DNA of 32,656 nucleotides, from the NCBI GenBank assembly GCA_002701395.1, contig NZVC01000003.1, forward strand, positions 1 to 32,656, in the 5' to 3' direction. Positions 16,586-26,943 of the stretch are shown here, one piece after another (within the stretch, counting starts at the first letter, position 1; each line of letters starts with the position of its first letter). The notes under the pieces are model-generated. The model had not been told where the DNA came from. It saw only the letters and a program-made list of their open reading frames with translations, and made no database searches. The stretch comes from Maritimibacter sp. GTDB lineage: Bacteria > Pseudomonadota > Alphaproteobacteria > Rhodobacterales > Rhodobacteraceae. The position numbers were made by a program, and so were the translations under genes.

Positions 16586-17362
16586 ATGGCCTTCAAGACG
16601 ATCATCGTCGAAATTGACGACCACGTCGCAGTCATCAAGCTCAATCGACCGGACGCACTGAACGCTCTCAATTCGGAATTGATGGGCGAGCTTGCGACCG
16701 CGCTGCGCGAGGCAGAGGCCAACGAAAAGGTCCGCTGCACCATCATCACCGGGTCCGAGAAGGCGTTCGCCGCCGGCGCGGACATCAAGGAGATGTCCGA
16801 GAAGACCTTCGTCGAGGTCTATCTCGAGAACATGTTCGGGAACGAAGCGGAAAGCATCGCGCGCGCCCGCAAGCCGGTGATCGCCGCCGTGTCGGGCTAT
16901 GCGCTGGGCGGCGGCTGCGAACTGGCGATGATGTGCGACTTCATCATCGCGGCGGACACCGCCAAGTTCGGCCAGCCCGAGATCAACCTTGGCGTCATCG
17001 CCGGGATCGGCGGCACGCAACGGATGACCCGCGCCATCGGCAAGGCCAAGGCGATGGACATGCACCTGACGGGGCGGTTCATGGATGCCGAAGAGGCCGA
17101 ACGCTCTGGCCTTGTCAGCCGCATCGTCCCGGCCAAGAAGCTGATGGAAGAGGCGATGGCCGCGGCGCACAAGATTTCCGAGAAATCCGCGCTGTCGACG
17201 CGGGCGGCGAAAGAAGCCGTCAACCGCGCGTTCGAGACGACGCTGGCCGAGGGCCTGCTGTTCGAACGGCGTCTGTTCTTCTCGCTGTTCGCGACAGAGG
17301 ACCAGAAGGAAGGCATGTCCGCCTTCCTTGATAAGCGCGAACCGCAGTTCCGCGACAAGTAA
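16586..17362 (+). CDS. Enoyl-CoA hydratase
   Basis: Crotonase-family enzyme of 258 residues that hydrates trans-2-enoyl-CoA in fatty-acid beta-oxidation. The two catalytic glutamates are in GGGCELAM (Glu112) and FGQPEINLG (Glu132). The oxyanion-hole loops are [11 protein letters not shown] and SGYALGGG. The [10 protein letters not shown] and [18 protein letters not shown] blocks are those of short-chain enoyl-CoA hydratases (mitochondrial ECHS1-like). The ATG at 16586 gives MAFKTIIVE, with AAGG upstream; earlier in-frame starts add unconserved residues. Placement between mutM and rpsT is seen in related Rhodobacteraceae. It is not fused to a hydroxyacyl-CoA dehydrogenase. Confidence 0.95.
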   Translation: MAFKTIIVEIDDHVAVIKLNRPDALNALNSELMGELATALREAEANEKVRCTIITGSEKAFAAGADIKEMSEKTFVEVYLENMFGNEAESIARARKPVIAAVSGYALGGGCELAMMCDFIIAADTAKFGQPEINLGVIAGIGGTQRMTRAIGKAKAMDMHLTGRFMDAEEAERSGLVSRIVPAKKLMEEAMAAAHKISEKSALSTRAAKEAVNRAFETTLAEGLLFERRLFFSLFATEDQKEGMSAFLDKREPQFRDK

Positions 17363-17373
17363 CCGGTGCGGCG

Positions 17374-17661
17374 GTGTTCGGACTGATCGGGAAGATCACC
17401 GCCGAGTCCGGGCGCCGCGCCGAACTGGCTGCGTATCTGCACGACGGCTCGCGCGATTTGCCCGGCTGCCTTTCCTACGTGGTCGCACTGGATTCGCAGG
17501 ACCCGGACCTGATCTGGGTCACCGAGGTCTGGGAAGACGCCGAGGCGCACAAGGCATCGCTGCAATTGCCGTCGGTGCAGAAGGCAATCACGAAGGGCCG
17601 ACCGCTGATCGCGGGGTTCGAGACGGTGGCCACCACCGATCCCCTTCCCGGACCTCGTTGA
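17374..17661 (+). CDS. Putative quinol monooxygenase (ABM / YgiN-like domain)
   Basis: A 95-residue protein forming one dimeric alpha+beta barrel domain of the antibiotic biosynthesis monooxygenase family. It has the first strand FGLIGKITAESGRRAELAAYL, the central GCLSYVVALDSQDPDLIWVTEVWEDAEAHKASL (the family pattern GCLxYxV...D...LWVxExWxDxxAHxAHL) and a closing strand. The start is taken as GTG 17374, 11 bases after the hydratase stop; the ribosome-binding site is poor, so it may depend on coupling. Members act on quinol-like or polyketide aromatics without cofactors, but many have unknown substrates. Confidence 0.8.
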   Translation: MFGLIGKITAESGRRAELAAYLHDGSRDLPGCLSYVVALDSQDPDLIWVTEVWEDAEAHKASLQLPSVQKAITKGRPLIAGFETVATTDPLPGPR

Positions 17662-17918
17662 AGTAAGCCGATTTTCCTCAGGATCCTGGCAGGCACGGTC
17701 TTATGGCGCATCGTGCCCTGCGGCGCCCGGGACCGTCAGCGCGTCCCACCGGCCCGGCGGCAGGACGATTTCGGCTTCACAAACCGCGACTCCTCGCTTA
17801 TAGGCCACGGCTTACATGCGCGTGAGGCCCGCCTGGCCGGATTGAGTCGGTTCCTGAAACCCGACCCGGGTCTTGCTGCGCTATTGGTATGTACTGAACC
17901 CGAGGAAGGGAAACCGAC

Positions 17919-18182
17919 ATGGCGAATTCGCCCCAGTCCAAGAAGCGCGCCCGTCAGAACGAGCGCCGTTATGCCGTCAACAAGGCCCGCCGCTCGCGCA
18001 TCCGCACCTACCTGCGCAAGGTCGAGGAAGCCATCGCGTCCGGCGACAAGGATGCCGCTGCCACCGCGCTGCAGGCTGCCCAGCCCGAGCTGATGCGGGG
18101 CGTCACCAAAGGCGTTCTCCACAAGAACACGGTTGCCCGCAAAATCTCGCGTTTGAACTCGCGCGTGAAATCGCTGGGCTAA
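17919..18182 (+). CDS. rpsT: 30S ribosomal protein S20
   Basis: An 87-residue, strongly basic helical protein that binds 16S rRNA early in 30S assembly. It begins [17 protein letters not shown], as in most S20 proteins, and ends [20 protein letters not shown], with the conserved HKNxAARKxSRL pattern. The ATG follows GAGGAAGGG. About 260 bases without a recognised gene precede it. A very strong terminator lies 80 bases downstream. rpsT directly before dnaA is a typical alphaproteobacterial arrangement. Confidence 0.97.
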   Translation: MANSPQSKKRARQNERRYAVNKARRSRIRTYLRKVEEAIASGDKDAAATALQAAQPELMRGVTKGVLHKNTVARKISRLNSRVKSLG

Positions 18183-18261
18183 GCCCCGCGTGAAGATGAT
18201 TCTGTGGGGCCCTGTTTTTTAAGGGCTTTTCTGCAGCGCCGCACGACTCACAGACAAATCG

Positions 18262-18298
18262 AACAAAGGCCCGCGACCGTCGCGGGCCTTTGTTGTTT
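18262..18298 (+). terminator. Rho-independent terminator after rpsT
   Basis: A 15-bp perfect stem AACAAAGGCCCGCGA / TCGCGGGCCTTTGTT with a three-base loop (CCG), at 18262-18294. It is followed by a mixed T-rich tail. It should end rpsT transcription and leave dnaA dependent on its own promoter. Confidence 0.88.
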
Positions 18299-18856
18299 CC
18301 GACCTGTGATGATTCCGCACCGCTTGCCCAAAGGGGAAAAGGATTCTTCCGGACGCAACCCAATAAAGCGGGAAAACCGGCCCGACGACTCATTGCGCAT
18401 GCCACATTTCGCGGGCTAGCTTGCCCGAGCGATTCACGCAAAAAACAACCTGGGGGGACATGGGGTCGAAGAGCCAAAGCGTCCGAACTCTGCAATTCGG
18501 ATGCGCACCTGATGTGGGGCGACAACAGGACAAGGCTTGAAGGAAACCGATGCACGGCGCTGCCAAATGCCGTGACGGGGGCCTGACGGGAAACCGCCGC
18601 TGACGCGACGTTTCTCACGATCTCGATGTTCCAAGACAACTGGTGCCTTCGGGCAGACTGGCGGCGGGCATTTGCCCGGCGGGCTGTCTGTTCTGTGGCG
18701 CCGCCGGATCGGACGGACCGAGCTGTGGCACGCAGGGCTATCGCCCTGCGCAGCCGGTCTGTTTTCCAAGGCGGTTTGCGGCGAAACGCAATCAAGGTTC
18801 CGGGGCCTCATAGGGGTTTCGGGTGGGACAGAACTGAGGTGCGGGTCAAAAATAAG
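18299..18856. other. Long leader/promoter region upstream of dnaA
   Basis: About 560 bases without a supported gene. An open frame continues upstream of dnaA, but its residues do not resemble DnaA. I looked for DnaA boxes (TTATCCACA and close variants, both strands) and found none convincing, so I do not call an origin here. No clear -35/-10 pair stands out. The dnaA ribosome-binding site is weak. Confidence 0.4.
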
Positions 18857-20224
18857 ATGAACGAAGAGTTGTGGACGAAGATCAGGAACGAACTGGCGGA
18901 TGTCGTGGGCAAGGACAACTTCCGGAACTGGATCGAGCCGATTGAATTCGGGACATTGAATGAGGGCGAAGCCGTATTCTACGTGCCGACGAACTTCATC
19001 GGTGACTGGGTCACGCGGAACTTCAGCGACCTGATCATGATGCGGCTCAAGGCTGCCGGCGTGCCGGTATCCCGCATGAAATTCACGCTTGCGCCGGCCT
19101 CCCGCCCGCAGGCCCCCCGCGTTCCCGCAAAAGCCGCCGCCGCGACCCGCACCGCCGCCGTGGCCACCACGACCGAGGACGAGCTTCCCGGCGCGCCGCT
19201 GGATCCGCGGTTCACCTTCGACCGTTTCGTCGTCGGCAAGCCGAACGAGCTGGCCCACGCCGCCGCGCGCCGCGTGGCCGAGGGCAACGAGGTGTCGTTC
19301 AACCCGCTGTTCCTGTACGGCGGCGTCGGTCTGGGCAAAACGCACCTGATGCACGCCATCGCGCACGAGTTGCAGAACCGCGAAGACGGCCTGCGCGTCG
19401 TGTACCTGTCGGCGGAACAGTTCATGTACCGCTTCGTACAGGCGTTGCGCGACAAGCAGATGATGGACTTCAAACAGCTGTTCCGCTCGGTCGACGTTCT
19501 GATGGTCGACGACGTCCAGTTCATCGCCGGCAAGGACAGCACGCAGGAAGAGTTCTTCCACACGTTTAACGCGCTGGTGGACCAGAACAAGCAGATCGTG
19601 ATCTCGGCCGACCGTGCCCCGAACGAGATCAAGGACATGGAAGACCGCATCACCAGCCGCCTGCAGTGCGGTCTGGTCGTCGACCTGCACCCGACCGACT
19701 ATGAACTGCGCCTTGGCATCCTTCAGCAGAAGGTCGAACAGCAGCGCATGCAGTATCCCGGTCTGGTCATCGCCGACGGCGTGCTGGAATTCCTTGCGCA
19801 CCGCATCTCGAACAACGTCCGCGTGCTGGAAGGCGCGCTGATGCGTCTGTTCGCCTTCGCGACGCTGGTCGGCCGCGAGATCACGCTGGACCTGACGCAG
19901 GAATGTCTTGCAGATATCCTGCGCGCCTCGGACCGCAAGATCACCATCGAAGAGATCCAACGCAAGGTCAGCGAGCATTACAACATCCGCCTGTCCGACC
20001 TGATCGGCCCCCGCCGCCTTCGCGCGCTGGCGCGGCCCCGTCAGGTGGCGATGTACCTGTCCAAGCAGCTGACCTCGCGGTCGCTGCCGGAAATCGGCCG
20101 CCGTTTCGGCAACCGCGATCACACCACGATCATGCACGGCGTGCGGAAGATCGAAGAGCTGATGATGAACGACAGTCAGCTGGCCGACGACATCGAACTG
20201 CTGCGGCGGGCTCTGGAAGCCTGA
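18857..20224 (+). CDS. dnaA: DnaA, chromosomal replication initiator
   Basis: A 455-residue AAA+ initiator that opens the replication origin. The ATG at 18857 gives MNEELWTKIRNELADVVGKD, the start of domain I (residues 1-80). An Ala/Pro/Thr-rich linker (81-110) is domain II. Domain III has Walker A GGVGLGKT (155-162), Walker B LMVDDVQF (215-222) and the AAA+ region after it, including a sensor-type segment NNVRVLEGALMRL. Domain IV ends with the DnaA-box-binding helix-turn-helix, RRFGNRDHTTIMHGVRKIEE (about 415-434). All key motifs are intact. It is followed 117 bases later by dnaN. Confidence 0.98.
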   Translation: MNEELWTKIRNELADVVGKDNFRNWIEPIEFGTLNEGEAVFYVPTNFIGDWVTRNFSDLIMMRLKAAGVPVSRMKFTLAPASRPQAPRVPAKAAAATRTAAVATTTEDELPGAPLDPRFTFDRFVVGKPNELAHAAARRVAEGNEVSFNPLFLYGGVGLGKTHLMHAIAHELQNREDGLRVVYLSAEQFMYRFVQALRDKQMMDFKQLFRSVDVLMVDDVQFIAGKDSTQEEFFHTFNALVDQNKQIVISADRAPNEIKDMEDRITSRLQCGLVVDLHPTDYELRLGILQQKVEQQRMQYPGLVIADGVLEFLAHRISNNVRVLEGALMRLFAFATLVGREITLDLTQECLADILRASDRKITIEEIQRKVSEHYNIRLSDLIGPRRLRALARPRQVAMYLSKQLTSRSLPEIGRRFGNRDHTTIMHGVRKIEELMMNDSQLADDIELLRRALEA

Positions 20225-20291
20225 GACACGCCCCGGGTGGGGCTTGACGCTGCAGCCAAAGGGACTCACTGTCCGCAAAAAGCACTTGAGC

Positions 20292-20323
20292 CGGGGCGAG
20301 ATCCGAGTAGGGTTCTCGCCCCG
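20292..20323 (+). promoter_or_regulatory. Hairpin in the dnaN leader
   Basis: CGGGGCGAGA at 20292-20301 pairs with TCTCGCCCCG at 20314-20323, ten bases with a 12-base loop. It ends just before the dnaN ribosome-binding site (GAGGG at 20331). There is no U tract, so a translational or processing role is more likely than termination. A TTGACG at 20244-20249 is a possible -35 for a dnaN promoter, with only a poor -10 at 20267. Confidence 0.45.
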
Positions 20324-20341
20324 ACAGCATGAGGGATGACG

Positions 20342-21460
20342 ATGAAAGTCAGCATCGAACGCGGCACGCTTCTGAAGGCCGTAGGTCAGGCGCAGTCCGT
20401 CGTTGAACGGCGCAACACGATCCCGATCCTGGCGAACGTGCTGATCGAAGCCGAGGGCGACGGCGTCACCTTCCGCGCCACCGACCTGGACATCGAGGTG
20501 GTCGACAAGATCCCCGCGATGGTCGAACGCGCGGGCGCCACGACGGTCAGCGCCGTCACCCTGCACGAGATCGTCCGCAAGCTGCCGGACGGGGCGATGG
20601 TCCAGCTGGTGGACGATGGCGCCTCGGGGCGGCTGGAGGTGATCGCGGGCCGGTCGAACTTTAACCTCGCGACGCTGCCGAAAGAAGACTTCCCGGTGAT
20701 GGCGTCCTCCGAGTACCAGTCGAACTTCTCGGCCCCGGCACCGGTGCTGCGGCGGCTGTTCGACAAGTCGAAATTCGCGATCTCGACCGAGGAAACACGG
20801 TATTACCTGAACGGCGTCTACATGCACGTCGCCGAGGCCGAGGGCGGACAGGTCCTGCGCTGCGTCGCGACCGACGGCCACCGGCTGGCCCGGATCGACG
20901 CCGATCTTCCGGCAGGCGCCGAGGACATGCCCGGCGTCATCGTGCCCCGCAAGACGGTGGGCGAACTGCGCAAGCTGCTGGACGACGACGACATGAAGAT
21001 CGCGGTGTCGGTTTCCGAGACGAAGATCCGCTTCGCCACGCCCGAGATCACCCTGACCTCGAAGGTCATTGACGGCACGTTCCCCGACTATTCGCGCGTC
21101 ATCCCCTCGGGCAACACCCGCAAGCTGGAAGTCGACGCGCAGGAATTCGCCAAGGCCGTCGACCGGGTCGCGACCGTGTCGTCCGAGCGGTCGCGCGCCG
21201 TAAAGCTGCAGCTTGACGAGGACCGGCTTGTCCTGTCGGTGAACGCGCCCGACAGCGGTGCCGCCGAGGAAGAGCTTGCCGTGGCTTATGGCGACGAAAA
21301 GCTGGAGATCGGGTTTAACGCGAAATACCTGCTGGAAATCGCCAGCCAGGTGGACCGCGAGAACGCCGTGTTCCTGTTCAATTCCGCTGGCGACCCGACC
21401 CTGATGCGCGAGGGCAACGACCTGAGCGCGGTCTATGTCGTCATGCCGATGCGCGTGTAA
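20342..21460 (+). CDS. dnaN: DNA polymerase III beta subunit (sliding clamp)
   Basis: A 372-residue protein whose dimer forms the ring that tethers DNA polymerase to DNA. The start MKVSIERGTLLKAVGQAQSV leads into VVERRNTIPILANVLIEA, the best-known DnaN block. Further family blocks are ALDxE-type RATDLDIEVVDKIPA, CVATDGHRLARI and VIDGTFPDYSRVIP. The end is DPTLMREGNDLSAVYVVMPMRV, whose last residues form the C-terminal part of the protein-binding cleft. The ATG at 20342 is preferred over one at 20336 because GAGGG lies six bases upstream. Confidence 0.98.
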   Translation: MKVSIERGTLLKAVGQAQSVVERRNTIPILANVLIEAEGDGVTFRATDLDIEVVDKIPAMVERAGATTVSAVTLHEIVRKLPDGAMVQLVDDGASGRLEVIAGRSNFNLATLPKEDFPVMASSEYQSNFSAPAPVLRRLFDKSKFAISTEETRYYLNGVYMHVAEAEGGQVLRCVATDGHRLARIDADLPAGAEDMPGVIVPRKTVGELRKLLDDDDMKIAVSVSETKIRFATPEITLTSKVIDGTFPDYSRVIPSGNTRKLEVDAQEFAKAVDRVATVSSERSRAVKLQLDEDRLVLSVNAPDSGAAEEELAVAYGDEKLEIGFNAKYLLEIASQVDRENAVFLFNSAGDPTLMREGNDLSAVYVVMPMRV

Positions 21461-21475
21461 GCCCCCTGCGGGGGC
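21461..21475 (+). other. GC hairpin directly after dnaN
   Basis: GCCCCC-(TGC)-GGGGGC begins immediately after the dnaN stop. A second short TGCC/GGCA pairing follows, and a run of five T lies 18 bases downstream. It may weaken read-through into recF, but it is not a classical terminator. Confidence 0.35.
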
Positions 21476-21517
21476 TGCCGCTGGCAGAGGTATTTTTCAA
21501 GAGAAGAAGATGGGGTC

Positions 21518-22621
21518 ATGCCCGGTCTCGCACTGACGGAGCTGACGCTGTCGCACTTCCGCTCGCACCGCCGGGCGGTGCTGGCGCTTGACGGGCGGCC
21601 TGTGGCGATTCACGGGCCGAACGGCGCGGGCAAGACCAACCTGTTAGAGGCCGTATCGCTGTTTTCGCCCGGACGCGGGCTGCGGCGGTCCAGCGCCGAA
21701 GAGATGTCGCGCCAACCCGAGGGTTTGGGGTGGAAGGTCTCGGGCGTGCTGCAAAGCCTGTATCAGGTGCACGAGGTGGCGACCTCGTGGGAGCCTGCGG
21801 GCGCGCGCATGGTGCAGATCGACGGCAAGGGCGCGACGCAGGTGGCGCTGGGGCGCATCGCACGGATGGTCTGGCTGGTGCCGTCGATGGACCGGCTGTG
21901 GATCGAGGGCGCCGATGGGCGGCGGCGGTTCCTGGACCGGATCGCGATGAGCTTCGAGCCGTCTCACGCCGAGTCGACGCTGACCTATGAGAAAGCGATG
22001 CGCGAACGCAACCGGCTGCTGAAGGATCAGGTGCGGGACGCGCACTGGTACGCGGCGCTGGAACGGCAGATGGCCGAGGCGGGCGCCGCGATCCAGACGA
22101 ACCGGCGCGATGCGCTGGACCGGATCGCGGGCGCGCAGGCGGGGGCAGAGACGGCCTTTCCCACCGCGGACCTGACGCTGGGCGCCGCCGACGACAGCGA
22201 GACGCCGGGGGACGCCGAAAGCTTTGCCGCCGCGCTGGCCGCCGGGCGTTCGCGCGACCTGTACGCCGGGCGCACCCTGATCGGGCCGCACCGGGCCGAT
22301 CTGGACGCCGTCTATGCCGCCAAGGGGGTTCCCGCGCGCCAGTGTTCGACCGGCGAGCAGAAGGCGCTGCTGATCTCGCTGATCCTCGCCAATGCCCGCG
22401 CGCTGGCGCAGGATTTCGGCGCGCCGCCCATCGTTCTGCTGGACGAGGTCGCGGCGCATCTGGACGCGGGCCGCCGCGCCGCGCTTTATGACGAGATCTG
22501 CGCCCTTGGCGCGCAAGCGTGGATGACCGGGACCGGTCCGGAGTTGTTCGCGGAACTGGGCGACCGGGCGCAGGTCGTGGGCGTCACCGAAACCGGCGGC
22601 GCATCGGAGGTCGGGACATGA
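21518..22621 (+). CDS. recF: RecF, DNA replication/repair protein
   Basis: An SMC-like ABC ATPase of 367 residues that helps load RecA at gaps and restart stalled forks. It begins LALTELTLSHFRSHRRAVL, the RecF start. Walker A GPNGAGKT is at residues 33-40. The signature STGEQKALLISLIL begins near 277. Walker B IVLLDEVAAHLD has the acidic pair at 309-310. It follows dnaN by 57 bases in the usual dnaA-dnaN-recF order. The stop overlaps the start of the next gene (ATGA), so a DUF1697 protein is coupled to it. Confidence 0.96.
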   Translation: MPGLALTELTLSHFRSHRRAVLALDGRPVAIHGPNGAGKTNLLEAVSLFSPGRGLRRSSAEEMSRQPEGLGWKVSGVLQSLYQVHEVATSWEPAGARMVQIDGKGATQVALGRIARMVWLVPSMDRLWIEGADGRRRFLDRIAMSFEPSHAESTLTYEKAMRERNRLLKDQVRDAHWYAALERQMAEAGAAIQTNRRDALDRIAGAQAGAETAFPTADLTLGAADDSETPGDAESFAAALAAGRSRDLYAGRTLIGPHRADLDAVYAAKGVPARQCSTGEQKALLISLILANARALAQDFGAPPIVLLDEVAAHLDAGRRAALYDEICALGAQAWMTGTGPELFAELGDRAQVVGVTETGGASEVGT

Positions 22622-23148
22622 GCGAGGTGTCGATCGTGCTTCTGCGCGGGATCAACGTCGGCGGGCGGAACAGCCTGCCGATGGCCGAACTGCGCGCCAT
22701 GCTGGAGGGTCTGGGGGCCGGGGATTGCCGGACCTACATCCAAAGCGGCAACGCCGTTGTGCGGGGCGGTGTCGAGGCTGAAACGCTGTCGGCTGCCATC
22801 GCGGCCGCCAAGGGATTTCGCCCGCATGTGCTGGTCCTGCCGCTGGACACCTATCGGAAGGTGCTGGACGCCTGCCCGTTCGCGGCGCAGGGACTGGCCG
22901 ACGGCAAATCGGTGCACGTCTACTTCGCCGATGGCACGCCGCAGGAGCCTGATGCGCAGACCCGCGCCCTTGCCACCGGGACCGAGACGCTGGCGGTGAG
23001 GCAGGGGGCGGCGTACCTGCATGCGCCCGACGGCATCGGCCGGTCGAAGCTGGCCGCGAAACTGGACAAGGCGCTGGCTGTCCCGGTCACCGCCCGCAAC
23101 TGGACCACCGCGCAAGCCATCCGCGCGCTGGCCGAGGACATCGCATGA
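22618..23148 (+). CDS. DUF1697 family protein
   Basis: A 176-residue protein starting MSEVSIVLLRGINVGGRNSLPMAELRAM. The ALLRGINVGGxxxxxMxxLR opening is the hallmark of DUF1697, followed by the block DCRTYIQSGNAVV typical of the same family. The end is NWTTAQAIRALAED (family pattern RNWxTxxKL). Function is not established for the family. The ATG overlaps the recF stop, and its own stop overlaps the next start (ATGA), so recF, this gene and the exporter gene form one coupled run. Confidence 0.9.
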   Translation: MSEVSIVLLRGINVGGRNSLPMAELRAMLEGLGAGDCRTYIQSGNAVVRGGVEAETLSAAIAAAKGFRPHVLVLPLDTYRKVLDACPFAAQGLADGKSVHVYFADGTPQEPDAQTRALATGTETLAVRQGAAYLHAPDGIGRSKLAAKLDKALAVPVTARNWTTAQAIRALAEDIA

Positions 23149-23765
23149 CCATCACCGCCGTCGAACTGGGGCTGTATGCCCTTGGCCTTGCCGTCCTGTT
23201 CCTGACCCCCGGCCCCGTGTGGCTTGCGATGACGGCGCGGGCGCTGTCCGGCGGGTTTCACGCCGCGTGGCCGCTGGCGCTGGGTGTGGTGGTGGGTGAC
23301 GTCGTGTGGCCGCTGCTGGCGGTGCTGGGCGTGACGTGGCTGGTGTCGGTCTTCTCGGGGTTCCTGCTGTTCCTGAAATGGGTGGCCACGGCGTTCTTTC
23401 TTGGCATGGGGTTCATGATCCTGAAGAACGCGGACAAATCGATCTCGGCCGACAGCCGCCTGACACGACCCGGCGCATGGGCCGGTTTCGCGGCGGGCGT
23501 CGCCGTGATCCTTGGGAACCCGAAAGCGATCCTGTTCTACATGGGCATGTTGCCGGGGTTCTTCGACCTGCGGACGCTGACGGTGCCGGACATTGTGGCG
23601 ATCTGCGCCCTCTCGGCGGCGATCCCGCTGCTGGGCAACCTTGTCGTGGCCGCCTCTGTCGGGCAGATCCGCAAGCTGTTGGCGTCGCCGCAGGCGGTGC
23701 GTCGGACGAACATCATCGCGGGCAGCCTGCTGATCGTCGTCGGCTTGATCATTCCCTTCACCTGA
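23145..23765 (+). CDS. LysE/RhtB family amino-acid exporter
   Basis: A 206-residue inner-membrane protein with about six hydrophobic segments. The first ends in the family pattern FLTPGPVWLAMTARALSGG (PGP motif followed by a small-residue loop). The GFAAGVAVILGNPKAILFYMGMLPGFF block (NPKAxLFF in the family) is diagnostic for LysE/RhtB proteins. Family members export amino acids such as homoserine, threonine or lysine; the substrate here is unknown. It is the last gene of the coupled run after recF, and it converges with a small minus-strand gene six bases downstream. Confidence 0.9.
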   Translation: MTITAVELGLYALGLAVLFLTPGPVWLAMTARALSGGFHAAWPLALGVVVGDVVWPLLAVLGVTWLVSVFSGFLLFLKWVATAFFLGMGFMILKNADKSISADSRLTRPGAWAGFAAGVAVILGNPKAILFYMGMLPGFFDLRTLTVPDIVAICALSAAIPLLGNLVVAASVGQIRKLLASPQAVRRTNIIAGSLLIVVGLIIPFT

Positions 23766-23771
23766 GCGGCA

Positions 23772-24095
23772 TCAGGCCGGGGCCGCGAACTCTTCGGTCT
23801 TGCCGACCTCGTTGTCGGCGATCAGGGTCATCTGAAGCCGCTGCACCCGCGGTTCGCTGCCATAGGCGTCACGGACCGACTGCCGCCACGCGGCGTCGTG
23901 CCAGCGGTCGGCGGCAGCCGGGTCGGACCATTGGTACACCGCGCCAGCCGTGTTGGCCTCGGGGTCGTAGAAGAAGCTCTTGCGCACCAGTTCCGGCACC
24001 GCCCGCCACTTGGGCGCGACCTTGCGGGCCCCCTCCATCACCTCGTCCCGGGTCATTCCCGGACGCAGGTCGAACGTCACGATTTCCATAAGCAT
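23772..24095 (-). CDS. YdhR-like putative monooxygenase (dimeric alpha+beta barrel)
   Basis: A 107-residue protein. The ATG at 24095 follows AAGGAGG with seven bases of spacing. The first strand is MLMEIVTFDLRPGMTRDEVMEGA; then APKWRAVPELVRKSFFYDPEANTAGAVYQW matches the YdhR pattern of a strand, then Pro-Gly/Leu-x-x-K, a Tyr-rich strand and a W. A helix SDPAAADRWHDAAWRQSVRDAYG and a final strand follow. The fold is inferred from this pattern, and the substrate is unknown. It is divergent from gyrB across a 175-base region. Confidence 0.7.
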   Translation of the reverse strand: MLMEIVTFDLRPGMTRDEVMEGARKVAPKWRAVPELVRKSFFYDPEANTAGAVYQWSDPAAADRWHDAAWRQSVRDAYGSEPRVQRLQMTLIADNEVGKTEEFAAPA

Positions 24096-24213
24096 GGGCC
24101 ATCCTCCTTGCCGTCGCCGCACGCAGGAAGACTAGGCCGGCCGACCCCGGCGCGGCAACCGCGACCCGCCGGTGCAAACCCCGGTTGCGAATACCAAATA
24201 TTGTGTATCCGGC

Positions 24214-26688
<2,475 letters not shown>

Positions 26689-26943
26689 GGCATTGTAGGG
26701 AAGCAGACATTTTTTCGCGGCGCGCATATTTTTTCGCGTCACAGGGGCACGGATGCCGGAAAAATTGCCCTGTTCTTAGAGGCTTAGTGTAGAGCCCGTG
26801 AGAGCGGAGGAGGCGAGCCTTGGTCGATTGCCACTTCCATTGGGCCACGACGACGGCTTCCCTCTCGACACTTGTTGAGCCTCGCTATGTCGCATTGCCC
26901 ATCAATGATCTGCCAGCGGGCTGAGTCGCGCTCTGTCAGCATG
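26689..26943. other. Junction region between gyrB and the accessory genes
   Basis: 255 bases without a convincing gene. ATTTTTTCGCG occurs twice (26709-26719 and 26728-26738), 19 bases apart. An imperfect inverted repeat (ACAGGGGCA near 26742 and TTGCCCTGT near 26765) could form a minus-strand terminator for the helicase gene or a plus-strand one for gyrB. A 34-codon open frame starts at TTG 26820 after GGAGGAG; its product was not recognised. A minus-strand frame (26663-26848) runs into gyrB and is probably not real. Confidence 0.45.

Noticed and set aside
18626..18856. N-terminal extension of DnaA
   Set aside because: The residues are unlike DnaA domain I and are rich in Arg/Ala from GC bias. 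The ATG at 18857 gives a canonical start.
18434..20881. Very long minus-strand open frame across dnaA, and similar ones opposite gyrB and fadB
   Set aside because: They are antisense to unmistakable conserved genes. Such frames arise from high third-position GC in the real strand.
21461..21500. Rho-independent terminator after dnaN
   Set aside because: The hairpin is not followed directly by a U tract. It is listed only as a hairpin.
26820..26924. 34-codon frame starting TTG after GGAGGAG
   Set aside because: Very short, with no recognised relative. It may be chance; noted only as content of the junction region.
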